Source of the DNA: JAYGED01 sp046582565
GTDB lineage: Bacteria; Pseudomonadota; Alphaproteobacteria; JAAXGF01
Assembly: GCA_046582565.1 (NCBI GenBank)
Contig: JAYGED010000121.1
Location: forward strand, 1-42,269
Length of the DNA stretch: 42,269 bases
Direction: 5' to 3'
Shown: piece after piece, positions 15,087-23,722 of the stretch
Layout of the letters: every line of letters starts with the position of its first letter
How positions within the stretch are numbered: position 1 is the stretch's first letter
The notes under the pieces: model-generated
What the model was told of the DNA's origin: nothing
What the model saw: only the letters and a program-made list of their open reading frames with translations
Databases searched by the model: none
Program-made: the position numbers and the translations under genes

Positions 15087-16247
15087 TCAGCTTTCGCGTT
15101 CGCGCTTGGCGGCCGAATAGAGATCATACATGGCCGCGTAATCCGGATTGATGTCGTAATCGACCGAATTGTCCATTTCCTGTTCCAGGGTATCCCACTG
15201 AATGGCGTCGAGTTCTTCCGCGTCAAACCTTGCCATCACATTGTCGGATCCCATCTGGGTAACCGGATTGTACGTGCCTTCGGCAAACGCCACCTTCTTG
15301 GAGATGTCGGGGCGTTGGACATACTCCAGGAATTCCTCGGCCAGCGGAGATACTTCCGGGTTGTTGACCACCGAGGTCAGCTCGATCCAGACAATGCCGC
15401 CCTTACCGCCCTTCATGGGACCGGAATTCGGCGTGATGCCGCGCACCTGATTGGCGCCGTCGTAGCGCGCTGGTGACGAGGTGTAGGTACCGCCGGTGAA
15501 ATAGGCGTCGATCTCGCCATTGATCAAGGCCAGGTTCATGGCTACCAGATCGTCGGTCAGAATCTTGGCGCCGTTGAAGATTTTCTTGGCGACCGCGGCG
15601 AAAGCGTCGAACTCGGCCTTGGTATGGGATTTGAACGGGTCCACATCGGCAGCGATGCACATGTGGAAGATGTTCCAGTTATCGTAGGTCAGCACGCCGT
15701 ATTTACCTTTCATGGCGGGATCGAGGAACAGCTTGAAGCCCTGATCCTCACCCATGCTGCGGCTGATCTTGTTGGTGTTGACGACGAAGTTGAACGGCCC
15801 GAAGCGCTGGGTCATGCCGAGCAGATGCTCGCCGGTCTTGTCCATGGCCCATTTATAGGGCGGCTTGAAGGCGGGCATCATGTTGTCGAAGAAGGGCTCG
15901 AAACGTTCCCGCGAAATTGATTTGATTAGACCTTCAGGCCACATCATCTCGCGCGCCCAGGGGTTGTTGAGGTTGATGATATCCCAGATTTTGGTCTCGC
16001 CGGCGCGCAAACGATTCACCGCGTCCGGATCCGAGGTCAGGCCCTCGGCGCGGACCTTGGCGTCGAATTCCTTGCGGAAGGGATCGAGCACGTCATCGGA
16101 GTTGTAGCCCTCCCAGACATAGATATTGAGTTCTTTTTCCCGCGCGGCATAGGCCGGCTTGAGAAGGCTGCTCCCCCCCGCTATGGCGGCGGCAAAAACA
16201 CCTGTCTGTTGCAGGAAATTGCGTCTTGTCACTTTATTGAATGTCAT
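15087..16247 (-). CDS. Periplasmic binding protein, PotD-like, Tat-exported
   Basis: 386 aa. The N-terminus carries a twin-arginine signal (VTRRNFLQQTG, then a hydrophobic stretch and an AYA cleavage region), so it folds before export. The mature protein begins with KELNIYVWEGYNSDDVLDPF, typical of PotD/PotF binding proteins. It captures the substrate for the importer encoded downstream. The start lies 114 bp from the proximal half-site of the 21-bp-period repeat, with TATAAT between them, so this operon has a real 5' untranslated leader. Substrate specificity cannot be read with confidence; a small cationic amine is expected. Confidence 0.9.
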   Translation of the reverse strand: MTFNKVTRRNFLQQTGVFAAAIAGGSSLLKPAYAAREKELNIYVWEGYNSDDVLDPFRKEFDAKVRAEGLTSDPDAVNRLRAGETKIWDIINLNNPWAREMMWPEGLIKSISRERFEPFFDNMMPAFKPPYKWAMDKTGEHLLGMTQRFGPFNFVVNTNKISRSMGEDQGFKLFLDPAMKGKYGVLTYDNWNIFHMCIAADVDPFKSHTKAEFDAFAAVAKKIFNGAKILTDDLVAMNLALINGEIDAYFTGGTYTSSPARYDGANQVRGITPNSGPMKGGKGGIVWIELTSVVNNPEVSPLAEEFLEYVQRPDISKKVAFAEGTYNPVTQMGSDNVMARFDAEELDAIQWDTLEQEMDNSVDYDINPDYAAMYDLYSAAKRERES

Positions 16248-16329
16248 GTCGCTCTCCCTAATTCTTGGCTAAACTTTATATGGCATCTCTGGGCAATGGC
16301 TGCCCGGCTATCCAGAATCGTTCCCGGTA

Positions 16330-16390
16330 ATTATACATATCCGATAACCCCCTGACCGTCTTGACAGCGGGGAACATTATATTGACATCG
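16330..16390 (-). promoter_or_regulatory. Probable AraC-family operator and promoter of the importer-SDR operon
   Basis: TTGACAG (16361-16367), 14 bases, then TTGACATCG (16382-16390) on the plus strand. Both half-sites are identical to those of the aldehyde dehydrogenase promoter. Toward the gene, TATAAT occupies 16330-16335, placing the proximal half-site next to the -35 position as expected for an activator. It lies in the region between this operon and the divergent AraC-family gene, so it may also affect that gene. Confidence 0.72.
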
Positions 16391-16559
16391 AGAACAACTA
16401 TACCAGAACAACATCTTGCGGATATCAAGCGGCCTTATTTTTTGCGCCACGGCTTAACTAACCACAGAGTCCGATCCGACTGTGAGTCTTGACTCACCCG
16501 AGGCTCTGGAACACCATGGTTTCAGGGATTTTCTGCAATAATAGGATGAGGGGGCGTCC

Positions 16560-17615
16560 GTGAGTCTTGGCGTGAATTTAGGGCCGCGCGTACTGGCGCC
16601 CGCCGCGACCGGCGCTGCCGAGTTTTTCAGCAGCAACGGCGGCGACCCCGACCGGGTGTTCGGCGAAACCGGCATCGACCCGGACTCGACGGTCGACCCG
16701 ACCCTCGACCTCGGCCTGATCAATTATTGCAGATTGTTCGAGCAAGCGGCGCGCTGGACCCAGAACGACAATATCGGGTTGTGGTTCGGCCAGCAGTTCA
16801 AGCCTCGTCAGTTGGGTATGCTGGGCTATGTGGCGATCCATTCGCCGACCCTGAAGAGCGGCCTTCGCAACCTTGTAGACATGTTCCCCTACCATCAGCA
16901 GGCGACGCTCATGCAGCTTTCCGATGTCGACGCCAGTAAAAATTCCGACGGTTTGTTGAAACTCGAATACCAGATCAACGACGGCCGCATCGTCGCCCAG
17001 CGCCAGGACGCGGAGCTTTCCCTCGGCATGTTCGTCAATATCTTCCGCCATTGCCTGGGGTACGGCTGGGCGCCCGAGGAAATCCACTTCGAGCATCCCA
17101 CGCCTGAGAGCCCAAAGGAGCATGAGCGGGCGTTCAACGCGCCGGTGTATTTCAGCCAGCCGACGAATGCCATCGTCTTCAAGCGCGACGTCCTGGACAG
17201 CCCCATGCCTGGGCACGATCTTCGCCTGCTCGGCATTTTGCTTAGCTGTCTGACCCAACTTGGTTCGGGCGATATCGCCGAGCCCGGTATCGTTGACCGG
17301 GTTCGCGGATTGCTGCGCTCGCAACTCGCCGACGGCTATCAGACTCTCGATGAAATCGCCGACGAGTTACAGCTGCCGGTCTGGACCTTACAGCGCCGGC
17401 TCGCCGACGATGGGCTGACCTACAAGGAACTGGTTGAATCGACCCGGCGGGACCTTGCCTTCATGTATCTGCGTCAGAGCCATATCCCCATATCGGAGAT
17501 CGCATTTCTGCTCGGATACTCTGAGCTCAGCGCCTTCAGCCGCGCCTTCCACCGCTGGACCGGCGCCGCACCCATGACCTGGCGTCGCCAGGCCCCTATG
17601 CAAACACGAAATTGA
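16560..17615 (+). CDS. AraC-family transcriptional regulator (arabinose-binding-like N-domain)
   Basis: 351 aa. The long N-terminal ligand-binding region (residues about 20-210) is of the OruR/ArgR-like type. The C-terminal double helix-turn-helix (about 245-345) includes LDEIADELQLPVWTLQRRLADDGLTYKELVESTR and ISEIAFLLGYSELSAFSRAFHRWTGAAP. Such regulators usually activate transport and catabolic genes for an amine or amino acid. It starts with GTG at 16560 after an AGGATGAGGGGG stretch and is divergent from the importer operon. It is the natural candidate to bind the four 21-bp-period repeats in this window. Its stop overlaps the end of the convergent amidotransferase gene by 20 bases. Confidence 0.9.
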   Translation: MSLGVNLGPRVLAPAATGAAEFFSSNGGDPDRVFGETGIDPDSTVDPTLDLGLINYCRLFEQAARWTQNDNIGLWFGQQFKPRQLGMLGYVAIHSPTLKSGLRNLVDMFPYHQQATLMQLSDVDASKNSDGLLKLEYQINDGRIVAQRQDAELSLGMFVNIFRHCLGYGWAPEEIHFEHPTPESPKEHERAFNAPVYFSQPTNAIVFKRDVLDSPMPGHDLRLLGILLSCLTQLGSGDIAEPGIVDRVRGLLRSQLADGYQTLDEIADELQLPVWTLQRRLADDGLTYKELVESTRRDLAFMYLRQSHIPISEIAFLLGYSELSAFSRAFHRWTGAAPMTWRRQAPMQTRN

Positions 17616-18312
17616 CCAACAGCCCGGGCGCGTCGGGCAGCGGTTTGTAATCTATCTTTTGTTCGTGGTGACTGCCCTTCCAGGCGAGGGCGATGCAGCG
17701 CGCTGTCACCTCGGGATGAAACTGTACTGATAGCCAACCGCCGCCATAATCGAGGGCGCAATAAGGCATGCGGTCGCCTGTCGCCAGCAGCCGCGCACCC
17801 GGGGGCGGCTTCGTCACATGCTCTTCGTTGGCGAAGTGAAAGACCGGCGCCCCATCGAAGCCGGTGAACAGGCCATGGGCCTTGCCCGCCTCGGAAAGGG
17901 CCAGCGGCAGGCTGGCGCAGAGCGGGCCGCCATCGACCATGCCGACGGTGCCGCCGAGTACCGTCGCCATCATCTGATGGCCGCCGCAGATACCGAGCAG
18001 GGGGCGCTTGGATTGACGCATGCGGGTGAGCCAATCGTACACCGCGTCCTGCCAGGGAAGGCCGTCATGCACTGAATGATAGCTGCCGCCGAGCATAAAG
18101 ACATCGGCGGCGTCCGGCTCCGGCAACGGCTCGCCCAAGGCTCCATGGACACCGGATAATTCCACCTTCTCATCAAGCCCCATGCGGGCCAGCAGATCGG
18201 CGATCCAGACCAGCTCGTCGTCACCACCGTGCTCGCCGTCGTAGCGGGCCGGATCATACCGTCCCGGCGCACCCAGTATGGAGATATAGCAAAGCCTCAG
18301 CTTATCCGTCAT
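17596..18312 (-). CDS. Class I glutamine amidotransferase (GuaA N-domain-like)
   Basis: 238 aa. The catalytic triad is visible: Cys109 in GICGGHQ, and His199 and Glu201 in FHPE. A stand-alone domain of this type either feeds ammonia from glutamine to a partner or hydrolyses a gamma-glutamyl amide. It is closer in layout to GMP-synthase-type amidotransferases than to PuuD. It starts 13 bp after the class III aminotransferase, so the two form an operon controlled from the repeat-containing promoter at 19622-19678. A role in gamma-glutamyl amine handling is possible but unproven. Confidence 0.87.
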   Translation of the reverse strand: MTDKLRLCYISILGAPGRYDPARYDGEHGGDDELVWIADLLARMGLDEKVELSGVHGALGEPLPEPDAADVFMLGGSYHSVHDGLPWQDAVYDWLTRMRQSKRPLLGICGGHQMMATVLGGTVGMVDGGPLCASLPLALSEAGKAHGLFTGFDGAPVFHFANEEHVTKPPPGARLLATGDRMPYCALDYGGGWLSVQFHPEVTARCIALAWKGSHHEQKIDYKPLPDAPGLLVNFVFA

Positions 18313-18325
18313 CGCTCCAGGTTAC

Positions 18326-19615
18326 TTAAGCCGCGTCGCTTGTAAACTGCCGCGAGGTCGCCTTGCCGCTCTTGATGTTGTGGCGGGCCTGGGCGACGGC
18401 GCTGTCCATGCGGTTGAGCACCTCATCGCAATCGTCCCGATCGAGCAGGATGCCGGGCTTGAACTGCAGCACCTGAGGGTCGAGGGTCGAAAAAATTGCC
18501 CAGACACCGTTCTGATACAGCATCTCCATGACATGCATGGCGCCTTCCGGATGATTGAATTCAAGACCCATGACAACGCCGCGCTGGCGTATGCCGATGA
18601 AAAAGTCTTCGTAGCTCGCCATGATCGACTGCAGGCCGTCGCGCATATGCCGCGCGATATGGCCGACGATGGTCTTGGTCTCGGGCCTGAGGCAGATTTC
18701 CAACACCTTGGCGGCGGCGATGCAGCCCAGCTCGGCGCCACCGAAGGACGACATATGGCCAAAGCCGTCTTCCTTGAGCCAGACCGCGGCGCGCTCGCTG
18801 GCGACCACGGCGGCGATGGGATAGATGCCGCCCGACAAACCCTTGCCGGTGACCAGGATGTCGGGGATGACATCGTAGGTCTCGATGCCCCACATGACGC
18901 CGCAGCGCATGAGTCCGGTCTGCACCTCGTCGGCTATATAGAGACTGCCGTATTTTTCGCACAGCGCCTTGATCGCCTTGAGGTAGCCTTCTTGGGGCAT
19001 GGGAAAGCCGTAGGTCGCCGGGATAGTCTCCATGATCACGCTGGACGCGTCACCGACGGAAATCGCCGCCTCCATGGCGGCCAGATCGTTGAACGGCACC
19101 TGGACAATGTCTTCCGGATGGCCCTCGCTGAGGAACAGCTTGGAAAAGCGTGGATCGCCGACCTGCACGGCAAGGCCCGTATGGCCGTGATAACAGCTTT
19201 CGATAGAGATAATCTTGCGCCGCTGGGTGGCGTGTCGCGCGGTCTTCAGGGCGATGTCGATGGCCTCGGCGCCGCCCGAGGCGAAGATGGTGTATTGCAG
19301 CCCCTCCGGCGTACAGTTGGCCAGCATCTCGGCCACATGGGTGCGCATGAGCGAGGGGAAATGGTGATTTCCGATGTCGAAATGCTTCATGCCTTCTTCG
19401 ACGGCGGCAACGACCTCGGGATTACGGTGGCCCAGGCTGTAGACGCCGCCGTTGAGATGGCAGTCGATCAACCGGCGGCCGTCCATGTCGTAGAGATAAT
19501 AGCCTTCGCGCCGGTCGATCACCATATCGACGCCGAAACGCTGCCAGTCGGACGTCTTGCCCGGATTCCAGAACTGTTTCGAACGGTCGAGAAATTCTTC
19601 CTTGGCTTTGCTCAT
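18326..19615 (-). CDS. Class III PLP-dependent aminotransferase, candidate amino-alcohol-phosphate phospho-lyase
   Basis: 429 aa. PLP contacts are Asp229 in IADEVQTG and the Schiff-base Lys258 in VTGKGLSGG. The family covers omega-aminotransferases and the ethanolamine-phosphate type phospho-lyases, which sequence alone does not separate. In RMM-type microcompartment systems such an enzyme eliminates ammonia and phosphate from 1-amino-2-propanol phosphate to give propanal. The matching kinase candidate (25765-26808) and the acylating aldehyde dehydrogenase both carry the same promoter repeat as this gene, which favours that role. The ATG at 19615 sits at exactly the same distance from the repeat as the aldehyde dehydrogenase ATG. 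The amidotransferase gene follows. Confidence 0.88.
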   Translation of the reverse strand: MSKAKEEFLDRSKQFWNPGKTSDWQRFGVDMVIDRREGYYLYDMDGRRLIDCHLNGGVYSLGHRNPEVVAAVEEGMKHFDIGNHHFPSLMRTHVAEMLANCTPEGLQYTIFASGGAEAIDIALKTARHATQRRKIISIESCYHGHTGLAVQVGDPRFSKLFLSEGHPEDIVQVPFNDLAAMEAAISVGDASSVIMETIPATYGFPMPQEGYLKAIKALCEKYGSLYIADEVQTGLMRCGVMWGIETYDVIPDILVTGKGLSGGIYPIAAVVASERAAVWLKEDGFGHMSSFGGAELGCIAAAKVLEICLRPETKTIVGHIARHMRDGLQSIMASYEDFFIGIRQRGVVMGLEFNHPEGAMHVMEMLYQNGVWAIFSTLDPQVLQFKPGILLDRDDCDEVLNRMDSAVAQARHNIKSGKATSRQFTSDAA

Positions 19616-19621
19616 AATCCC

Positions 19622-19678
19622 AGCCTAAGCCCGCTCCCGGCAACCACCCTTGACCGCTAAACGCAATTATTTGACCGG
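19622..19678 (-). promoter_or_regulatory. Probable AraC-family operator and promoter of the aminotransferase-amidotransferase operon
   Basis: TTGACCG (19650-19656), 14 bases, TTGACCGG (19671-19678) on the plus strand. TAGGCT lies at 19622-19627 and the ATG begins at 19615. The spacing of half-site, hexamer and ATG is identical, base for base, to the aldehyde dehydrogenase promoter. The distal half overlaps the 3' end of the upstream membrane-protein gene. Confidence 0.7.
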
Positions 19679-20596
19679 CAGCAGCCTGCCGTAGAGGGGC
19701 TTTAGGAGCGCGGGGAGGATATAGATGGGGAATTGCGCCAGGGCAAAATAAAGCGCGATGTCCGGATGCAGGCCCGCGGGCAAAACAACGAGCAACAGTC
19801 CCATATTGCGGTTGCCGGCGAGAAAGCCCAGCGTGAATGCTATCCGCCGGCCGAGCCAAAGGAAGCCAAGCGCCGTCAGCCCCTGTAGCAGCACCTGGAC
19901 GACAAAGGAGAGCGCCAACAGGGTGGCAACAAAGAGCGGATCGGCCAGCAACCGCGCGGTGACGCCATCCATGACGGCAATGGCAAACACCAGCATCAGG
20001 ATCACCACCAGGCCGTTGGCGTTGCGGGTCACCGCCGCGATTGGCGAATACTGCTTCAGCCGCCGCATGGCGAGTGCTGCCAGCAGTGCCGAGCCGACGA
20101 CGAAAATCAGCCGGCCCGCGAATTCCCAGAGCGACAATTCAATCTCCAGGCCGAGCAGCCCCAGGGTCATCACGGGCAGAATCAGGGGCGCCAAGAACAT
20201 AGCGGCGAGCATCACCACCAGCGCCAGGGCGGAATCCAGCCCGATAATCAGCGCCAGCGCCGGCGTCGACATCAGCGGCGGCGCCGTCACCATCAGGACC
20301 AGGGCGCCACCGACGCCGTCCAAATCCACGGCGAGCGCACGGATGACCAGCCAGAGCGCCAAGGGGCAGAGCAAAAGCAGCCAGACCAGGGAAATGACGA
20401 TGCGATGGGGGTTCTTCAAATGGCCGCTAAAGACATGCCAATCCGTGCGCAGCATGGCGAGCACCAGGATACCCCACACCGATGGAACCAGCAGCGGCCG
20501 CAGAATAGAGGCCAGGTCCGGCAGGGCCAGAGCTAGAAATACGCTGGCGGCAAGAAATTTGGTCGCGTGACGGTCGAGAACGCTCAGCCAGTTCAT
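19667..20596 (-). CDS. SBF-like (bile acid:sodium symporter/BART superfamily) membrane transporter
   Basis: 309 aa with about nine or ten hydrophobic segments spread over the whole chain and short charged loops. The conserved-looking region is TAPPLMSTPALALIIGLDSALALVV, with a later FLAGNRNMGLLLVVLPAG, reminiscent of SBF/arsenite-permease-type carriers. The substrate is unknown. It ends 51 bp upstream of the aminotransferase start, and its last codons overlap that gene's promoter repeat. A TRAP transporter operon lies directly upstream in the same direction, 32 bp away, so it may be the last gene of that operon. Confidence 0.75.
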   Translation of the reverse strand: MNWLSVLDRHATKFLAASVFLALALPDLASILRPLLVPSVWGILVLAMLRTDWHVFSGHLKNPHRIVISLVWLLLLCPLALWLVIRALAVDLDGVGGALVLMVTAPPLMSTPALALIIGLDSALALVVMLAAMFLAPLILPVMTLGLLGLEIELSLWEFAGRLIFVVGSALLAALAMRRLKQYSPIAAVTRNANGLVVILMLVFAIAVMDGVTARLLADPLFVATLLALSFVVQVLLQGLTALGFLWLGRRIAFTLGFLAGNRNMGLLLVVLPAGLHPDIALYFALAQFPIYILPALLKPLYGRLLPVK

Positions 20597-20628
20597 CAGG
20601 CCAATCTACCCATCACCCATTCTACCCA

Positions 20629-21930
20629 TCACGAGGTCATGCGGTTGGGCAGATAGGTGACGATTTCCGGGAAGGCGACGATCAGGCCGACAGCGACCAG
20701 TAACAGCAGGAAGAAAGGAAAGGCCGCCCGCGCAACAACCAGAATGTTCTTTCCCGTCAGCCCCTGCAAAACAAATAGATTGAAGCCGACCGGCGGCGTG
20801 ATTTGCGCCATCTCGACAACGATGACGATGAAGATACCGAACCAGACCCGGTCGATTCCCGCCTGCTCGACCATGGGTTGGATTATCGAAGTGGTCAGCA
20901 CGACGACGGAAATGCCGTCCAGGAAGCAACCCAGCAGGATGAAGAACAGGGTCAGGGCGAACAGCAGCATGGCCGGCGACAGATCGAAACCGCCGATCCA
21001 GGCGGCGAGCAGGCGCGGGATGCCGGTGAAGCCCATGGCGACGGTGAGGAAGGCGGCGCCGGCCAGGATAAAGGCGATCATGCAGGAGGTGCGCATCGCC
21101 CCCATGAGCGATGCGATGAAAGTATCCCAGCTGAGCGACCCCGACAGCCAGGAAAACAACAAGGCCAGGGCGACGCCCACCGAGGCCGCATCGGTCGGCG
21201 ACGCCCAGCCGGCGAAGATGCTGCCGATGATGCCGAAGATGATCAGCGCCACCGGCAGCAGGTTGCGGGCAAGTTTTATGCGCTCCCACAAGGCGACCGA
21301 AGGTTCTCTGGGTGGCATCTTGTCGCGGTTGAAGAGCGACCAGACCGCCACATAGCCCATGAACAGCCCGACCAGGAGCAGGCCCGGCAATATGCCGGCG
21401 ATGAACAGCCGGGCGATGGATTCCTCAATCGCCACGCCATAGACGATGAGGATGATCGACGGCGGTATGAGCAGCCCCAATGTGCCCGACCCGGCGAGAG
21501 TTCCGATGGTCATGGTCTCGTCGTAGCCGCGCTTGGAGAGTTCCGGTATGGACATCTTGCCGATGGTCGCCGCCGTCGCCGCCGAGGAGCCCGATACGGC
21601 AGCGAAGATTCCGCAGCCCAGTACATTGACATGAAGCAAGCGCCCCGGAAGCCAGTTTATCCAGGGCGCCAGCCCGGTGAACATGTCGCGCGACAGACGC
21701 GAGCGGAACAGAATTTCCCCCATCCAGATGAACAGCGGCAGGGCAGCCAGGGCCCAGCTATTGCTCGCCCCCCAGACAGTGGTCGCCAGCACCAGACCGA
21801 CCGGCGCCGAGGTGAACAATCCCATGGCCACCATGCCCGCCGCCAAGAGTGACAAGGCAACCCACAAGCCGCTGCCCAGAAGCGCGAAAAAAACCACCAG
21901 CATCAGGATGATGAGCGGAAGCTGTTCCAT
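20629..21930 (-). CDS. TRAP transporter large permease (DctM family)
   Basis: 433 aa, about twelve membrane segments, of normal DctM length. Recognisable stretches include ATTVWGASNSWALAALPLFIWMGEIL, FAAVSGSSAATAATIGKMSIPEL and AGSGTLGLLIPPSIILIVYGV. It is the sodium-driven transmembrane channel of a TRAP importer. The small permease gene ends 3 bp before it and the binding-protein gene precedes that, giving the order P, Q, M. No repeat of the AraC type is seen upstream of this operon. Confidence 0.95.
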   Translation of the reverse strand: MEQLPLIILMLVVFFALLGSGLWVALSLLAAGMVAMGLFTSAPVGLVLATTVWGASNSWALAALPLFIWMGEILFRSRLSRDMFTGLAPWINWLPGRLLHVNVLGCGIFAAVSGSSAATAATIGKMSIPELSKRGYDETMTIGTLAGSGTLGLLIPPSIILIVYGVAIEESIARLFIAGILPGLLLVGLFMGYVAVWSLFNRDKMPPREPSVALWERIKLARNLLPVALIIFGIIGSIFAGWASPTDAASVGVALALLFSWLSGSLSWDTFIASLMGAMRTSCMIAFILAGAAFLTVAMGFTGIPRLLAAWIGGFDLSPAMLLFALTLFFILLGCFLDGISVVVLTTSIIQPMVEQAGIDRVWFGIFIVIVVEMAQITPPVGFNLFVLQGLTGKNILVVARAAFPFFLLLLVAVGLIVAFPEIVTYLPNRMTS

Positions 21931-21933
21931 GAT

Positions 21934-22500
21934 CTAGATATCGTCCGGAACAGGGCCGGACAGATCGCCATGTTCACCCTGCTCATAATGGGGTGTGCCG
22001 CCGCGCAACAGGGTGACGAATTCATCTGCCAGAGCGATGGTAAAGATCACCAGCCCCAGGGCCATGGACGACTGAGGAATCCAGATGGGAACCGCCACAA
22101 TGCCGGCCGAGACATCATTGAAACGGTACGCATCGATAACCATGTCGACCGCGTACCAGGCGAAATATCCGCTCATCGCCGTACCGACCGCCGTACACCA
22201 TAGCTCAACCCAGCGGCGCGGGCCCGGCGCGAGCCCCCTGATGATCAACGTCACCCGTATATGGCTACCGGAACGCAGTGCATTTGCCATGGCCAGAAAC
22301 GACGCCGCCACCAGGAAGAAGCCGGTGAATTCGCTATAGGACGGAACCACCAGCCCAATCGGCTCCCCTATCACCAGGGTGGCGGCGGAGTCGATCATGT
22401 TGGCGCCGACCTGAAGCAGGACGATCCCGCAGATTGCCAGCAGGAAGGCGGCGACGGCGGCACCGCTCAAGCGGTAAAGACTATCGAGTACGCGACGCAT
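21934..22500 (-). CDS. TRAP transporter small permease (DctQ family)
   Basis: 188 aa with four predicted membrane segments: AAVAAFLLAICGIVLLQVGANM, GFFLVAASFLAMANALR, WCTAVGTAMSGYFAWYAVDMV and SSMALGLVIFTIALADEFV. The motif ANALRSGSHIRVTLI after the second segment is characteristic of DctQ. It associates with the large permease to dock the periplasmic binding protein. The acidic C-terminal tail is cytoplasmic. Confidence 0.92.
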   Translation of the reverse strand: MRRVLDSLYRLSGAAVAAFLLAICGIVLLQVGANMIDSAATLVIGEPIGLVVPSYSEFTGFFLVAASFLAMANALRSGSHIRVTLIIRGLAPGPRRWVELWCTAVGTAMSGYFAWYAVDMVIDAYRFNDVSAGIVAVPIWIPQSSMALGLVIFTIALADEFVTLLRGGTPHYEQGEHGDLSGPVPDDI

Positions 22501-22547
22501 GACTCAGGGAAGGTGGCGGCCGGCAACCACACCGGCCGCCGGGCACC

Positions 22548-23534
22548 TCACATGCCGTAGCTGTTCAGCAATGCCTGGCCTTCGTCGCCGGCTTTTGCCG
22601 CCCATTCGGCGCTCATGGTCTCGCCGATATCCTTCAGCGACTCCATCAGGGTGCTGCTCGGCGTGACGATGATCACGCCGTTTTGCTTGAGGGTGGCGAT
22701 CTTTGTGTCGGTCTCGGCCCGGCTCATATCCCAGCCCCGTGCCTCGGCCTTGGCCGCGGCGTCCAACACCGCCTTCTGGTTGGCCGAACTCAAGCCGTCA
22801 AAAGCCGCCTTGTTGACGACCACCACGTTCTTAGGAATCCACGCCTGGGTATGATGGAAATGGGACAGGTAATCCCATGCCTTGTTGCTGACCCCGGTCG
22901 ACGGCGAGGTGATCATCGCCTCGATGCGGCCGGTGGCGAAGGCCTGGGCCAGGTCGGCCACCTCGATCTGTGTCGGCACCGCGCCGGCCAGCTCGGCAAG
23001 ACGCGTGGTCGAGGCATTAACCGAGCGGAACTTGAGGCCCTTCATATCGGAGGCCGCATCGATTTCTTTCTTGGCATAGAGCCCCTGGGGCGGCCAGGGC
23101 ACCGAGAACAACACCATGAGCCCCTGCTCCTGAAACAGCTCGGTAATGCGCGGCTTGGTCACCGACCACAGCTTCTCCGCATCGGCATAATCGGTAGCGA
23201 GGAACGGCAGTGTGTCCATGGCGTAAACCGGATTCTCGTTGGCCAGCAGGCCCATGAAGAACTCGCCGATGGGCACCTGGCCTGACCGCACGGCCTTCTT
23301 GATTTCTTTGTGCTTGAACAGGGAGCCGGCGGAATGGACGTTGATCGTCAAATCACCGTTGGTGGCGGCTTTCACATCATCGGCAAACTGGCTGATGTTG
23401 ATGGTGTGAAACGTCGCATCCGGATAAGGCGTCGGCATGTCCCAGGTCTGAGCCAGCGCTCCGCCGGCGCCAATAAAGGCAGCCAATACAAGCGCCAGGC
23501 CGGCGCGGTAGAATATTTTCATAGGACTCTTCAC
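22548..23534 (-). CDS. TRAP transporter periplasmic binding protein (DctP family)
   Basis: 328 aa. A Sec signal peptide (AGLALVLAAFIGAGGALA) precedes the mature start at QTWDMPTPYPDATFHT. The DctP signature arginine region reads GLKFRSVNASTTRLAELAGAVPTQIEVADLAQAFATGRIEAMITSP. Members bind carboxylates, including keto and amino acids; the ligand here is not readable. I keep the GTG at 23534 because AAGGGAGA lies at proper spacing. It is the first gene of the TRAP operon and is divergent from the adenylate cyclase gene. Confidence 0.93.
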   Translation of the reverse strand: MKSPMKIFYRAGLALVLAAFIGAGGALAQTWDMPTPYPDATFHTINISQFADDVKAATNGDLTINVHSAGSLFKHKEIKKAVRSGQVPIGEFFMGLLANENPVYAMDTLPFLATDYADAEKLWSVTKPRITELFQEQGLMVLFSVPWPPQGLYAKKEIDAASDMKGLKFRSVNASTTRLAELAGAVPTQIEVADLAQAFATGRIEAMITSPSTGVSNKAWDYLSHFHHTQAWIPKNVVVVNKAAFDGLSSANQKAVLDAAAKAEARGWDMSRAETDTKIATLKQNGVIIVTPSSTLMESLKDIGETMSAEWAAKAGDEGQALLNSYGM

Positions 23535-23722
23535 GATACGTCTCCCTTTATTTCGATGATTTATAGCTTCGTTTGTAACATTAAATCGCCGTGAGTCGTC
23601 TGGTTATTCGATACCGTGAAAACGAATTATGCCGGCTCCCTGGAAATCGCAGCGTAATTACAATAGCATCACCGGCCAGAGGGTAACTTCGGCCCAGCAG
23701 CTGGGAACAGGGATACGGCACT

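Noticed and set aside
16382..16559. TTGACA in the repeats as -35 boxes of plus-strand promoters
   Set aside because: No -10 at 16-18 bp follows on the plus strand at the sites examined; the fixed 14-base gap and constant orientation toward minus-strand genes fit an operator better.
18380..19660. A 426-codon plus-strand frame opposite the class III aminotransferase
   Set aside because: Shadow frame of a high-GC gene; no domain, and it would start inside the neighbouring gene.
20803..21852. Long plus-strand frame rich in Asp, Glu, Gln and Arg
   Set aside because: Mirror of the DctM membrane protein; such charged composition is typical of the antisense of hydrophobic codons.
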